A stretch of 64,000 bases of DNA from Deinococcus arboris (GCF_009755355.1 NZ_WQLB01000003.1:62001-126000), one strand, 5' to 3'; counted from the stretch's first letter, positions 1 through 9,068 are shown. Notes: generated by a model not told the origin, from the letters alone. A program made the numbers and translations.

Positions 1-1121
1 TACACCGCTCCCCAGGGTTTATAGACGCTCTTGAGGGTGTCTTTGCCCACCACTTTGCCCGCGACCTTGATGGTGCGCGTGAGGACGCTGGTCATGCCCT
101 GCATCGGCTGGTCCAGCAGGCGGCGGCCCCCTGGCGCCACCCGGTCGTCCGGCGAGTAGCTGGGGCTGGCCGGCGGCTTAAAGTCGGTAATGACCGGCTT
201 GCTGATGCTGACCTGCCGGCCAGTGTTGGCCCCAAACACGTCAAAGCGCAGGGTGTCAGCCGCCGTGTCCCAGCTGGCCTGAACAAACAGGTGCGCGCCC
301 GTGTCGTTTTTCATGCGCAGGTTCTTGCTGGGGGCGTACACCGTCGCCTCGAAGCCCACCGGGTCGTAGTAGCTGACGCGGTGGCTGTGCTCGTGCCGCT
401 CGGTGATGGGCAGTCCCGCCTGATATAGCGCGCGGAAGATGGTCGTGCTGACCTGACAGATACCGCCGCCGTCCTCCTTGGTCAGCGTGCCGCCGCTGAT
501 GACAAACCCCTTCACAAAGCCTGTGCTGGCGTCAATCTGCCCAATTTCCTCGTTGAAGTTGAATTCGTGGCCCGGCGCAATAAAGAAGTTGTCCAGCTTG
601 CTTGCCCCCACCAGCACGTTCTTTTCCCGAAAGTCTGGGCTGCCCGCATAGCTGCTGGTGCCGGCGGCCACATGCCACAGCACGCCGCGCTGGGCCAGCA
701 CCTCCACGCTGCGCGTGGGCGTCACCCGTTTATAGGCCACCGGCGCGCTGCCCTTGCCCGCCTTGATGGCTTTCAGCAGGTTGGCCTTAGTGGCGTCCCG
801 GTCAAAGACCCAGCCGGTCTGCCCCTTGGCTATCCAGCTGCCTCCCACATTGCGGAAAACCGCCGGTTTGGGCACGCGGGCTTTCAAGGTCTTTTCAATC
901 TTGTCCAGCACGGGCGTGAAGGTGCTGCTGACTTTGCTGTACTTCTTGCTGGCTTTTACGCCGGCCGCGGGCAGCGCCCAGGACTTGAGGATGCGCTCCT
1001 CCTTGACCTCGCCCTTGCGAATCTGAGGCTCGGTGGCCGTCAGAATCAGTTTGAACGGTTGCTGGGCATGTGCGCTGCCCAGCAGGGCCAGGGTGACCAG
1101 GGAAGAGAGAAGGCGCCTCAT
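1..1121 (-). CDS. Secreted VanW-domain protein (C-terminus cut by window edge)
   Basis: The reading frame runs on the minus strand from an ATG at 1121 to beyond base 1, so about 373 residues are visible and the C-terminus is missing. It opens with a signal peptide (MRRLLSSLVTLALLGSAHA, then QQ), so the product should be exported. The central part matches the VanW domain: GGGICQVSTTIFRALYQAGL, then a RHEHSHRVSYYD segment and a region ending in MKNDTG. VanW proteins were first seen in vancomycin-resistance clusters, but most relatives, such as YoaR-like proteins, are chromosomal envelope proteins of unknown biochemistry. Nothing here suggests glycopeptide resistance. The start was chosen because the signal peptide begins exactly there, behind a GAGG stretch. 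The family call is firm; the function is unknown. Confidence 0.85.
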   Translation of the reverse strand, partial: MRRLLSSLVTLALLGSAHAQQPFKLILTATEPQIRKGEVKEERILKSWALPAAGVKASKKYSKVSSTFTPVLDKIEKTLKARVPKPAVFRNVGGSWIAKGQTGWVFDRDATKANLLKAIKAGKGSAPVAYKRVTPTRSVEVLAQRGVLWHVAAGTSSYAGSPDFREKNVLVGASKLDNFFIAPGHEFNFNEEIGQIDASTGFVKGFVISGGTLTKEDGGGICQVSTTIFRALYQAGLPITERHEHSHRVSYYDPVGFEATVYAPSKNLRMKNDTGAHLFVQASWDTAADTLRFDVFGANTGRQVSISKPVITDFKPPASPSYSPDDRVAPGGRRLLDQPMQGMTSVLTRTIKVAGKVVGKDTLKSVYKPWGAV

Positions 1122-1254
1122 CACCTCAGGCTAGAGAGGCAGGGCTGGGCAGCGGTGAAGCGGCGTTGCGCCGGCCCTTACGCCGCCTTGCCCGAAAGTT
1201 GAGCCTTCTGGGGCACCCCTGCCCCCAGGGGCACCTGTCTGGCCAGGCGCGCCG

Positions 1255-1260
1255 TAGCGT
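1255..1260 (+). promoter_or_regulatory. Candidate leaderless -10 box (TAGCGT) for the epimerase gene
   Basis: TAGCGT ends 6 nt before the ATG at 1267, and no Shine-Dalgarno sequence precedes that start. This spacing recurs at many genes here and fits leaderless transcription. No clear -35 box is visible. Confidence 0.4.
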
Positions 1261-1266
1261 GACCGC

Positions 1267-2232
1267 ATGACCACGCCGGAAACCTCTGTGGGGCAGCGAC
1301 TGGTAATTGCAGGTGGCTCGGGCTTTCTGGGCCGGGCCGTGACGCGCTTTTTTGCGGCGCAGGGCTGGGAGGTCGTCATCCTATCGCGCAGCCGCCCCCA
1401 GCACCCGCTGCCCGCGCGCTGGGTGGGCTGGGACGGCGTGACTCAGGGCGAGTGGGCGCGCGAGCTGGACGGCGCCGCTGCCCTGCTCAACCTGGCCGGC
1501 CGCAGTGTCAATTGCCGCTACACCGCCGCCAACATGCTCGACATTTACACCTCGCGCCTGGACAGCACGCGGGCGCTGGGCCGGGCCGCCGCTGCGGCCA
1601 CCTCTCCTCCGCCCGTGTGGCTCAATTCCAGCACCGCCACCATTTACCGAGACGCCCGCGACCTGCCTCAGGACGAGGCGGCGGGTGAGCAGGGTCAGGG
1701 CTTCAGCGTGGACGTGGCCCGGCGCTGGGAGGCCGCTTTTCTGGAGGCCGACCTGCCAAACACCCGCCGCGTGGCCCTGCGCACCGCCATGGTCTATGGC
1801 GTGGGCGAAGGCGGCGTGATGGAAACCACCGACCGCGTGGTGCGCCTGGGCGGCGCCGGGCCGATGGCGGGCGGGGGTCAGCGGGTGTCCTGGATTCACG
1901 AGCAGGACTTCTGCCGCGCAGTAGCCTTCCTGATCGCCAGAAACCTGAGCGGCCCCGTGAATGTCAGCGCCCCCGAATCGCCCACCAACGCCGAGTTTTT
2001 GCGGGCATACCGCAAAGCCTGGGAGGTGCCGCTGGGTGTACCGTCAACTGCCTTCCTGATCCAGTTGGGTGCCCGTGTCATGGGCTCCGAAGCCGAGTTG
2101 CTCCTGAAAAGCCGCTGGGTGGCGCCAGGGCGGCTGCTGTCGGCGGGCTTCGCCTTCGACTTCCCCGCCTGGCCCCAGGCGATAGAGACGCTGGTGGCGC
2201 AGGCCCGCCGGGAAGGCCATCAGGGCCGCTAG
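1267..2232 (+). CDS. TIGR01777-type NAD(P)-dependent epimerase/SDR protein (YfcH/SULA family)
   Basis: The 321-residue protein has an N-terminal Rossmann motif (VIAGGSGFLG, about residues 12-21), an NLAGRSVNCRYT segment, and a C-terminal extension of the DUF1731 type (around WVAPGRLLSAGF). This combination is typical of the TIGR01777 branch of extended short-chain dehydrogenases (E. coli YfcH and SulA-like epimerases). The length is normal. The substrate is unknown for the family; a cytoplasmic nucleotide-sugar epimerase-like oxidoreductase is the usual description. It stands alone, divergent from the VanW gene and closed by a strong terminator at 2246-2276. The ATG at 1267 is preceded by a TANNNT box rather than an SD sequence. 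Confidence 0.85.
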   Translation: MTTPETSVGQRLVIAGGSGFLGRAVTRFFAAQGWEVVILSRSRPQHPLPARWVGWDGVTQGEWARELDGAAALLNLAGRSVNCRYTAANMLDIYTSRLDSTRALGRAAAAATSPPPVWLNSSTATIYRDARDLPQDEAAGEQGQGFSVDVARRWEAAFLEADLPNTRRVALRTAMVYGVGEGGVMETTDRVVRLGGAGPMAGGGQRVSWIHEQDFCRAVAFLIARNLSGPVNVSAPESPTNAEFLRAYRKAWEVPLGVPSTAFLIQLGARVMGSEAELLLKSRWVAPGRLLSAGFAFDFPAWPQAIETLVAQARREGHQGR

Positions 2233-2245
2233 AGGGAACGAAGGC

Positions 2246-2276
2246 AAACCCCCCGCCAGCATTCGGCGGGGGGTTT
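2246..2276. terminator. Bidirectional intrinsic terminator between the epimerase gene and tRNA-Trp
   Basis: A perfect 12-bp stem (AAACCCCCCGCC paired with GGCGGGGGGTTT) encloses a 7-nt loop. It lies 14 nt after the epimerase stop codon and 6 nt beyond the tRNA-Trp 3' end on the other strand, with T-rich sequence on both sides, so it can end both converging transcripts. Confidence 0.85.
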
Positions 2277-2280
2277 GTTC

Positions 2281-2358
<78 letters not shown>

Positions 2359-2385
2359 TTCTCGCGCCGCAGCGCGGGCGTGTGC

Positions 2386-2414
2386 AGAGTAGCAGAGGGT
2401 CTGGGGCCGTGCAA
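2386..2414 (-). promoter_or_regulatory. sigma-70-type promoter for tRNA-Trp
   Basis: On the minus strand a -35 TTGCAC (2409-2414) and a -10 TACTCT (2386-2391) are separated by exactly 17 nt. Transcription would begin near 2379, giving a leader of about 20 nt before the mature tRNA. Confidence 0.7.
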
Positions 2415-2470
2415 GGGGCAGGGCTCATAGGGAATCGGATTGAGCCGAGCAGAATGCCGGGTGGAATCTG

Positions 2471-2520
2471 AGCGGACTTGCAAAGCCCCGCAGGAGAGCG
2501 AGAAGGTACGGATGCCGCTC
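2471..2520 (+). repeat. Short dispersed intergenic repeat, copy 1
   Basis: This stretch between tRNA-Trp and nth contains GAGAGCGAGAAGG followed by TACGGAT and is preceded by GACTTGCAAAGC. The minus strand at 18261-18313 carries a closely similar sequence (GACTTGGAAAGC, AGAGCGAGAAGG, GTACGGAT), so both look like decayed members of one repeat family. No reading frame with coding character is present. Confidence 0.45.
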
Positions 2521-2628
2521 AATGACGGCACAGCCGGCAGGGCACCGGCTGCGCCTCATATATCGCAGCATCCGATCAGCCAAATGGCGCAGCCGACACG
2601 CTGGGCGCATGCTCTAGGGTGAGCAGCG

Positions 2629-3288
2629 ATGACCAAGCAAGCGGCGCAGCGTCCCAGGGGCGCCCAGGTGCGGGCAGCGCAGGTGCTGCCGGCCCTGCAC
2701 ACCCTGTACCCGGACGCCAAGACGGAACTGGCGTTCCGTAATCCCTTCGAACTGCTGGTGGCCACCGTCCTGAGCGCCCAGGCCACCGATGTCAGTGTGA
2801 ACGCCGCCACCCCAGCCCTATTTGCCGCTTACCCCGACGCCCACGCCATGAGCCTGGCCCAGCCGGAAGACCTCGAACCCCTGATCCGGCGCATCGGACT
2901 GTACCGGGGCAAGGCGAAGAATCTGGCGGCGCTGGCGCGGCTACTGGTCGAGCGGCACGGCGGCGAGGTGCCCAACGACTTTGACGCCGTGGTGGCCCTG
3001 CCCGGCGCTGGGCGCAAGACGGCCAATGTGGTTCTCAGTAACGCCTACGGCTACCCAGCCATTGCGGTGGACACCCATGTGGGGCGCCTGAGCCGCCGCC
3101 TGGCCCTGAGCGTGCAGACCAACCCGGACAAGGTTGAAGCCGACCTCCAAACGCTCTTTCCGCGTGACCGCTGGGTCTTTTTGCACCACGCGCTGATTTT
3201 GCACGGGCGGCGGGTGTGCATGGCCCGGCGCCCCCTGTGCGGGGCCTGCGTCATGAACACGTTCTGCCCGAAAGTGGGCGTGGAGTGA
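2629..3288 (+). CDS. nth: Endonuclease III, bifunctional DNA glycosylase/AP lyase
   Basis: The 219-residue protein removes oxidised pyrimidines from DNA in base excision repair and cleaves the resulting abasic site. The helix-hairpin-helix segment LPGAGRKTANVV supplies the catalytic lysine, and the following AVDTHVGRLSRR the catalytic aspartate. At the C-terminus four cysteines are spaced C-X6-C-X2-C-X5-C (from VCMARRPLCGACVMNTFC), the [4Fe-4S] cluster site of the Nth/MutY family. The length is typical. The stop codon overlaps the GTG start of the following MFS gene, so the two are translationally coupled. Confidence 0.95.
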   Translation: MTKQAAQRPRGAQVRAAQVLPALHTLYPDAKTELAFRNPFELLVATVLSAQATDVSVNAATPALFAAYPDAHAMSLAQPEDLEPLIRRIGLYRGKAKNLAALARLLVERHGGEVPNDFDAVVALPGAGRKTANVVLSNAYGYPAIAVDTHVGRLSRRLALSVQTNPDKVEADLQTLFPRDRWVFLHHALILHGRRVCMARRPLCGACVMNTFCPKVGVE

Positions 3289-4541
3289 CCGGCCCTGGTT
3301 CCGGGCGGGGACAGACCTGGCGCTTTTCAGGGCAGGTGTGGCTGTTTCTGGCGTCGGTGTTCGTGTTTGGGCTGTCGCAGGCGTTTACCGCCCTGTTCCT
3401 CAATTTTTATCTGCGGGCGCTGGGGCTAGGCGCCGAGTGGCAGGGTGTCATGAATGCGCTGCCGGCCCTGACGCTGGCGGCCCTGAGCCTGCCCGCCGTG
3501 GCGCTGGCCCGGCGCATCAGCAACGCGCACACCCTGAAAGTCGGCGCGGCCCTGAGCCTGCTGGGCACTGTGCTGCTGGCGCTGGCACAGGGGCCGCTGC
3601 TGGTGGTCCTGGGCGCGCTGGTGCAGGGTGCGGGCGCCGCGCTGAGTGTGGTGTCGGGTTCGCCCTTTATGGCCGACAACAGCACCGAACGCAGCCGCGT
3701 CACGCTGTTCAGCGTGCAAAGCGCCCTGATGACCGGCGCGGGCTTTCTGGGGAACCTGCTGGGCGGCCAGGTGCCATCGCTGTACGCGGCGTGGACGGGC
3801 AGCGAGCCGGACGGGCTGGGCGCCCTGCGCGCCGCGCTGCTGGTGGCGGCGGGGCTGCTGGCCCTGGGGCTGATTCCGGTGCTGGGCCTGCGCGCTAGCG
3901 GGCATACAGTGCGCGAAGGCCGCAGCTTCCGGGTACGCGACCGGGCGACGATGGCGCGACTGGTGCTGCCCAACGTGCTGGTGGGGCTGGGGGCGGGGGC
4001 CACGATTCCCTTCCTGAACATCTTTATCGAGGGCAAGTTCCGCATTAGTTACAGTGACCTGGGCACGCTGTTCGCCTGGACCAGCCTGGCAACGGCTGCC
4101 ACGGCCCTGCTGCAGCCCCTGCTCGTCAAGCGGCTGGGCCAGTTGCAGGCGGTGCTGCTCGTGCAGGCCAGCAGCCTGCCGTTTCTGGCGATGCTGGGCT
4201 TCGCGCCGAGCCTCTGGCTGGTCACGGCGGCGCTGTTTACGCGCGGCGCCCTGATGAACGCGGCGGGGCCGGTGTATTCCGCCTACGCCATGAGCGCGCT
4301 GCCAGAAGAAGACCGGCCCATGTACTCGGCCGTCAACGTGATTGCCTGGGACGCTGGCTGGGCCGTCAGCAGCGTGCTGTCCGGAGTGGTACGCGGCCTG
4401 CTGCCGTTTGGCGCGGCTTTTCACGTGCTGTTCGCCTGGACCCTGCTGATGTACGCCAGCAGCGTGCTGGCCATCTACCTGGGCCTGTACCGCCGGGCGC
4501 GCATGAAGGGGGCCGCAAGTCCACTTTCTCCGCCCGCGTGA
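3285..4541 (+). CDS. MFS transporter, 12 predicted transmembrane segments
   Basis: This 418-residue, strongly hydrophobic membrane protein has the two-bundle layout of the major facilitator superfamily: about six hydrophobic segments, a charged central loop near SFRVRDRATMARL, and a second set of hydrophobic segments. The GTG at 3285 overlaps the nth stop (GTGA), which supports translational coupling; an ATG further upstream would lie deep inside nth and is unlikely. No substrate-specific motif was recognised. Co-expression with nth does not obviously indicate a shared function. Confidence 0.8.
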   Translation: MTGPGSGRGQTWRFSGQVWLFLASVFVFGLSQAFTALFLNFYLRALGLGAEWQGVMNALPALTLAALSLPAVALARRISNAHTLKVGAALSLLGTVLLALAQGPLLVVLGALVQGAGAALSVVSGSPFMADNSTERSRVTLFSVQSALMTGAGFLGNLLGGQVPSLYAAWTGSEPDGLGALRAALLVAAGLLALGLIPVLGLRASGHTVREGRSFRVRDRATMARLVLPNVLVGLGAGATIPFLNIFIEGKFRISYSDLGTLFAWTSLATAATALLQPLLVKRLGQLQAVLLVQASSLPFLAMLGFAPSLWLVTAALFTRGALMNAAGPVYSAYAMSALPEEDRPMYSAVNVIAWDAGWAVSSVLSGVVRGLLPFGAAFHVLFAWTLLMYASSVLAIYLGLYRRARMKGAASPLSPPA

Positions 4542-4577
4542 CGCTGAATGCAGCATTGGGGGGTAGACTGCCTGGTG

Positions 4578-5300
4578 ATGAGTGACACGTCTCCCCTTCG
4601 CCGCCTGCACCGCGTTCAGGAACTTGACCTGAACCTCGACCGCCTGCGCGACGAGGAACAGAACATTTCCGGCGAGCTGCGGGGCGCCCGCGCCGAGCAG
4701 GAGCGCCTGAACAACGACCTTGAAGACACCGAAATTACCCTGGAAGGCGTGCAAAAGCAGCTGCGCCAGCAGGAACTCGACCTAAGCGGCACCCGCGAGC
4801 AGATTGCCCGCGCCCGTGAGGAGCAGGAAAAAAACGCCTTTGACGCCCGCGCGCAGTCGCAGTACGGCAGCCGCATTCAGATGCTGTCGGAACGCGCCGA
4901 CGAGATGGAAGAGGACCTGGGGCCGCTCAAGGCCCGTCAGCAGGAACTGAACGAGCGCTCGGCCGATCTGCGCGCCCAGCACCGCACCCTGCGCCCCACC
5001 TTAGGCGCCTTGGAGGAGCAGGACGACGCCCGCGTGCAGGACCTGCGCGACCAGGGCGCGGCTGACCGCCAGGAACGCGCCGATCTGGCTGCCGCCCTGG
5101 ACACCCGCACCGTGCGCGAATACGACATGATTCGCCGCGCGAAAAAGGGCCTGGGCGTGGTGGAAATCAAGGCCGGGCGCTGCTCGGGCTGCAACGTTAA
5201 CCTGCCGGTGAACGTGCAGCAGAAAGCCGCCCAGGGCAAACTGCCCCCGGTGAAGTGCCCCAGCTGCGGCCGCTTCCTGATCCGGTTGGACCTGGCGTAA
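4578..5300 (+). CDS. Coiled-coil protein with C-terminal C4-type zinc ribbon
   Basis: The 240-residue protein is about two thirds heptad-rich, charged coiled coil (from LRRLHRVQELDLNLDRLRD to about residue 180), followed by a C-terminal zinc ribbon with CSGC and CPSCG pairs. This is the zf-RING_7/CT398-like family found across bacteria, whose exact function is not settled; nucleic-acid or protein scaffolding roles have been proposed. An ATG 30 nt upstream is possible, but the start at 4578 fits the family and has a TAGACT box 8 nt before it. The gene ends at a strong terminator. Confidence 0.85.
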   Translation: MSDTSPLRRLHRVQELDLNLDRLRDEEQNISGELRGARAEQERLNNDLEDTEITLEGVQKQLRQQELDLSGTREQIARAREEQEKNAFDARAQSQYGSRIQMLSERADEMEEDLGPLKARQQELNERSADLRAQHRTLRPTLGALEEQDDARVQDLRDQGAADRQERADLAAALDTRTVREYDMIRRAKKGLGVVEIKAGRCSGCNVNLPVNVQQKAAQGKLPPVKCPSCGRFLIRLDLA

Positions 5301-5317
5301 GCAGACCAGAAGTGCCG

Positions 5318-5350
5318 CGCCCCCAGCATCTGCTGGGGGCGTCACTTTTT
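5318..5350 (+). terminator. Intrinsic terminator after the zinc-ribbon gene
   Basis: An 11-bp perfect stem (CGCCCCCAGCA with TGCTGGGGGCG) has a 2-nt loop and is followed by TCACTTTTT. The remaining bases to 5491 contain no gene. Confidence 0.8.
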
Positions 5351-5491
5351 GTAGGTTGGACGGCTGCCGTCTGTTTCGGCAATTACTCAGGAGAGGACCG
5401 AGTCGCAGACTCCGTCCCTAAGAGCCCTCCTATTCCCACCCACTCCCCTCAGAGTTCACCCTCTAGGCTAAGGACTTAATCGGCGTCCATC

Positions 5492-6460
5492 TTAAAACTC
5501 GTCGCGGTCGAACACGGCCGCAATCTGCTCGCGGCTCAGCCCCTGCCCCAGCAGAATCAGCAGCAGCAGGCGAGCCTTATGGGCGTTCAGAAAACTGGCT
5601 GGGATAGCGCCCGCTTCCACCAGCGTTGCGCCGCCGCCCGCGTACCCGTACACCGGCAGCACGGGCCCGGCGTGGGTGCGCGTGGCGATCACCACTGGCT
5701 TGTCCGTGGCTCGAATCAGGGGCAGCAGTTCGGCGGGCAGGTTGCCGGTGCCCAGGGCGGCAATGACTAGGCCATCAGCCCGCGCGGCGGCCTCGGCGTA
5801 GCCCTCGCCAGTCCAACCCGCGTAGGCGTACAGGATCTCCACCTTTGCCCCCAGGTGCGCTGGGTGGTAGGTGGCACGCGGCTCGGGGACTGCAAAATAA
5901 TGAACGCGTGCGCGCGTACCCTCGCGGTCAATGCGGCCAATGGGACCGGGATAGCCGCCAAAGGCGTCCACCGCCGTCGTGTGAATTTTGGTCACGGTGC
6001 GCGCGTCAAAGATGTCCCCGCCAATGACCACCAGCGGCCCCCGGCCCCGGCTGCTGGAGTGCAGCGCCACATGCGCGGCGTCCAGCAGGTTGGCAGGGCC
6101 GTCCCAGGACACCTCCTCGGCGTGGCGCATGCTGCCGGTCAGCACCACCGGCAGCGGCACGTCCAGCAGCAGATGCAGCGCAAACGCCGTTTCTTCCAGC
6201 GTGTCGGTGCCGTGCGTGACCACCACGCCGTCGTGCGTGTCGGCCAGGTCCCGAATTAGCGCGGCCAGTTGGCCCATGTGGGCTGGGGTGACATGCGGAC
6301 TGGGGAGGTTAAACGGCTGGGCGTCCGTGACCGTCACGCCCTCCAGGCCGGGCAGGCTGGGGGGCTGCTGGGGCGTCAGGCCGCGCCCGTCGGGACTGGG
6401 ACGGCTGGCAATCGTGCCGCCCGTGTGAATCACCGCGAGGCGGGGCGCTGGAAGGGACAT
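5492..6460 (-). CDS. L-asparaginase family amidohydrolase
   Basis: The 322-residue protein should hydrolyse L-asparagine to aspartate and ammonia. Both signature threonine motifs are present: HTGGTIAS at the N-terminus, where Thr is the nucleophile, and VVTHGTDTLEETAF about 75 residues later. The C-terminal half continues with YAYAGWTGEGY and ATRTHAGPVLPVYGY. There is no signal peptide, so a cytoplasmic enzyme is likely. The ATG at 6460 has an AGGA 8 nt upstream; another ATG lies three codons earlier. It is the last gene of a probable hemC - small membrane protein - asparaginase operon. Confidence 0.92.
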   Translation of the reverse strand: MSLPAPRLAVIHTGGTIASRPSPDGRGLTPQQPPSLPGLEGVTVTDAQPFNLPSPHVTPAHMGQLAALIRDLADTHDGVVVTHGTDTLEETAFALHLLLDVPLPVVLTGSMRHAEEVSWDGPANLLDAAHVALHSSSRGRGPLVVIGGDIFDARTVTKIHTTAVDAFGGYPGPIGRIDREGTRARVHYFAVPEPRATYHPAHLGAKVEILYAYAGWTGEGYAEAAARADGLVIAALGTGNLPAELLPLIRATDKPVVIATRTHAGPVLPVYGYAGGGATLVEAGAIPASFLNAHKARLLLLILLGQGLSREQIAAVFDRDEF

Positions 6461-6518
6461 GCCCGGCATCCTAACGTGCCGGCCGAGCGGAGCGTCCAGC
6501 GCGAGGGACTGCCGGGGC

Positions 6519-6701
6519 CTACCGGCGACGCAGCCGGACCCACACCAGCGCCAGCACAAAGACGGCCAGGGTCAGCGGCAGTTCGGTCATCAGGGCGGCT
6601 TCCACCTCAGACCCGGCGCGGGTGCGCTGCCACACGCCAATTCCCAACCACAGCAGCGCGGCCGCCAGGGCGGTCAACACCTGCTGAAAGAGGAGCGGCA
6701 C
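6519..6701 (-). CDS. Small two-helix membrane protein, unknown
   Basis: A 60-residue frame begins with GTG only 7 nt after the hemC stop codon. It contains two hydrophobic segments (about residues 7-24 and 40-57) separated by a short polar stretch with RTRAGSEVE, and ends in RLRRR. This layout suggests a double-spanning inner-membrane protein. The tight placement in the hemC operon and the hydrophobic pattern support a real gene. No family was recognised. Confidence 0.5.
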   Translation of the reverse strand: MPLLFQQVLTALAAALLWLGIGVWQRTRAGSEVEAALMTELPLTLAVFVLALVWVRLRRR

Positions 6702-6708
6702 CCCGGCG

Positions 6709-7638
6709 TTACTCGCGCGCCGCGTCGATCAGGGCCTGGGCACCCTGACCCAGCATGTCAGCGGCCAGTTCGGCGCCCAGGTCGGCGCATTCGCCGGGGT
6801 CGCCCTGGGTGGTGCCGCGAATCACCTGCGTACCGTCCAGCGCACCTACCCAGCCTTCCAGGGTCAGCAGGCCGCCCTTGACGCTGGCGTGCGCCCCCAC
6901 CGGCGCCATGCACCCGGCGCCCAGCCCGGCCAGAAACTCGCGCTCGGCGGTAATGCGGTCGTCGGTGGTGTGGTCGTGGATGGCGTAGGCGACTTCAATG
7001 CTCAGGTCGTCGTCGGCGCGGGTTTCCAAGGCCAGAGCGCCTTGCCCAGGGGCCGGCAGAATGATGTCGGGCTCCAGAAACTCGTCAATGCGGTGGCGCA
7101 TTTCAGTGCGAATCAGACCGGCGGCGGCCAGCACGATGGCATCGTATTCATCGCCCGCCAGCGCGGCCAGGCGCGTGTCAATGTTGCCGCGCAGGTTCAC
7201 GATCTGCAGGTCCGGGCGGAAGGCGCGCAGGAAGGCCTTGCGCCGCACACTGCTGGTGCCCACACGGGCGCCCTGCGGCAACTCGGCCAGCTTTTTCATG
7301 CCCTCTTTGCCAATCAGAACGTCGCGGGCGTCCACCCGGCGCGGAATGGCGCTGACCTCCAGGCCCTCGGGCTGCTCGGTGGGCAGGTCCTTGAGGGAAT
7401 GCACGGCAATGTCAATCCGCTTGGCCAGCAGGGCGTCCTCAATTTCCTTGACCCAGAAGCCCTTGTCGCCCTTTTGCGCCATCGCTTCCAGGCTGCCCCG
7501 GTTGCGGTCGCCGCCCGTGCTGATGGTCTGAATCCGGAAGTCCGTCTCGGGCCACTCCTCTTTCAGCCGGGCCACCACCCAATGGGTTTGTGCGAGCGCC
7601 AGAGTCGAGCCGCGCGTGCCTACCGTCACCATCCGCAT
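6709..7638 (-). CDS. hemC: Hydroxymethylbilane synthase (porphobilinogen deaminase)
   Basis: The enzyme polymerises four porphobilinogen molecules to hydroxymethylbilane in tetrapyrrole (heme) synthesis. The 309-residue protein begins with [12 protein letters not shown] and carries the conserved [22 protein letters not shown] and [10 protein letters not shown] motifs. The cysteine that holds the dipyrromethane cofactor is in [13 protein letters not shown]. The ATG at 7638 directly precedes the conserved N-terminus; the longer frame upstream is not conserved in character. A TATACT box lies 9 nt upstream. It is the first gene of a three-gene operon. Confidence 0.96.
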   Translation of the reverse strand: MRMVTVGTRGSTLALAQTHWVVARLKEEWPETDFRIQTISTGGDRNRGSLEAMAQKGDKGFWVKEIEDALLAKRIDIAVHSLKDLPTEQPEGLEVSAIPRRVDARDVLIGKEGMKKLAELPQGARVGTSSVRRKAFLRAFRPDLQIVNLRGNIDTRLAALAGDEYDAIVLAAAGLIRTEMRHRIDEFLEPDIILPAPGQGALALETRADDDLSIEVAYAIHDHTTDDRITAEREFLAGLGAGCMAPVGAHASVKGGLLTLEGWVGALDGTQVIRGTTQGDPGECADLGAELAADMLGQGAQALIDAARE

Positions 7639-7647
7639 AACCCAAGC

Positions 7648-7653
7648 AGTATA
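7648..7653 (-). promoter_or_regulatory. Candidate -10 box TATACT for hemC
   Basis: TATACT on the minus strand ends 9 nt before the hemC ATG, implying a leaderless or nearly leaderless mRNA. No good -35 match is visible. Confidence 0.45.
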
Positions 7654-7709
7654 CGGGCTGACCACGAGGACGGGCGGTCGGCCTCTGCCCGTGCGGCACA
7701 ATGGGCCCT

Positions 7710-9047
7710 ATGACCTTTCCAGACGGCTTCGTGTGGGGCGCGGCCACCGCTGCCTATCAGATTGAAGGCGCTGTGCAGGAGGGCGGGCGCGGGCCCAGCA
7801 TCTGGGACACCTTTGCCCACACACCGGGCCGGGTGCGCGGCGGCCAGACAGGTGATGTGGCCTGTGACCACTACCACCGCTTTGCCGAAGACGTGGCCCT
7901 GCTGCGCGAGTTAGGCGTGGGCGCCTACCGCTTCAGCGTCTCGTGGCCGCGCGTGCAACCGGGCGGCCGGGGCCGGGCCAACCCAGCGGGCCTGGCCTTC
8001 TACGACCGCCTGACCGATGAGCTGCTGGCGGCTGGGCTTGAGCCCTGGGTGACGCTCTTCCACTGGGACCTGCCGCAGGAACTGGAAGACGCGGGCGGCT
8101 GGCTGAACCGCGACACGGCCCACCGCTTTGAGGACTACGCCTATCTGGTCGGCGAGCGGCTGGCCGACCGCGCGGCAGCCTTTATGACCCTGAACGAGCC
8201 TTTCGTGGTCATGGCGCTGGGCTACGCACTGGGCGTCCACGCGCCGGGCAAAACGCTGGGGCTGGGCGCATTTCCAGCGGCGCATCATCAGCTGCTGGCC
8301 CACGGCCTGGGGGTGCGGGCGCTGCGCGAGGCCGGGGCGCGGCAAGTCGGCCTGGCCAATACCTACGCCCCAGCCTGGCCCGCCAGTGACCGGGACGCCG
8401 ACCACCGCGCCGCTGACTTAACAGACGCGCTGCACAACCATCTTTTCACGGACCCGCTGCTGCGCGGCGAGTACCCGGCTCCTGTCCTCGACCTGCTGTC
8501 TGAACGCGCGCCCGAAATGCTGGACGTGGTGCGCCCCGGCGACCTGGCCGTCATGGCCACGCCGCTGGACTTTTTGGGGGTCAATTACTACCAGCCCGAC
8601 TGGGTGAAAGCCAGCGCCGCCTCTCCATTTGGCGCCGAGGTGGGGACGGTGCCGGGGCGCCCGCAGACCGGACTGGGCTGGTCCGTCGTGCCCGAGGGCC
8701 TCACGCAAACCCTGACGGGTCTGAAGGCGCGCTACGGCGAGACCTGCCCGCCCTTGATCGTGACAGAGAACGGCTGTGTGTGGCCGGATACCCCAGGGGC
8801 AGATGGCCGAGTGCGCGATGACTTCCGCATTCGGTATCTGGATGCCCACATTCAAGCGGCGCAGGATGCCCTCACCCAAGGGGCGCCGCTGAAGGGCTAC
8901 TTCGTGTGGAGCCTGCTGGACAATTTTGAGTGGGCGGAGGGGTACAGCCAGCGGTTTGGGCTGGTGCATGTGGATTTTGAGACGCAGGTGCGGACGCCGA
9001 AGGACAGTTACTTCTGGTTTCGGGAGCGGGTGAAGGGTGGGGGTTGA
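7710..9047 (+). CDS. Beta-glucosidase, glycoside hydrolase family 1
   Basis: The 445-residue protein has the standard GH1 length and motifs. FPDGFVWGAATAAYQIEGA is at the N-terminus, the acid/base glutamate is in TLNEP (Glu163), and the nucleophile is in VTENG (Glu353). It hydrolyses terminal beta-linked glucose or galactose residues from short oligosaccharides. No signal peptide is visible, so it acts on imported sugars. Another ATG lies three codons upstream. It is divergent from hemC. A GH31 alpha-glucosidase lies 6.6 kb downstream, but no sugar transporter adjoins either gene. Confidence 0.95.
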   Translation: MTFPDGFVWGAATAAYQIEGAVQEGGRGPSIWDTFAHTPGRVRGGQTGDVACDHYHRFAEDVALLRELGVGAYRFSVSWPRVQPGGRGRANPAGLAFYDRLTDELLAAGLEPWVTLFHWDLPQELEDAGGWLNRDTAHRFEDYAYLVGERLADRAAAFMTLNEPFVVMALGYALGVHAPGKTLGLGAFPAAHHQLLAHGLGVRALREAGARQVGLANTYAPAWPASDRDADHRAADLTDALHNHLFTDPLLRGEYPAPVLDLLSERAPEMLDVVRPGDLAVMATPLDFLGVNYYQPDWVKASAASPFGAEVGTVPGRPQTGLGWSVVPEGLTQTLTGLKARYGETCPPLIVTENGCVWPDTPGADGRVRDDFRIRYLDAHIQAAQDALTQGAPLKGYFVWSLLDNFEWAEGYSQRFGLVHVDFETQVRTPKDSYFWFRERVKGGG

Positions 9048-9068
9048 CGGGTGAGTTTTCTGCATTTG

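Noticed and set aside
3426..4754. A 442-residue minus-strand frame opposite the MFS transporter
   Set aside because: Its translation is low-complexity Gln/Arg/His-rich, typical of a shadow frame; the plus strand encodes a membrane transporter.
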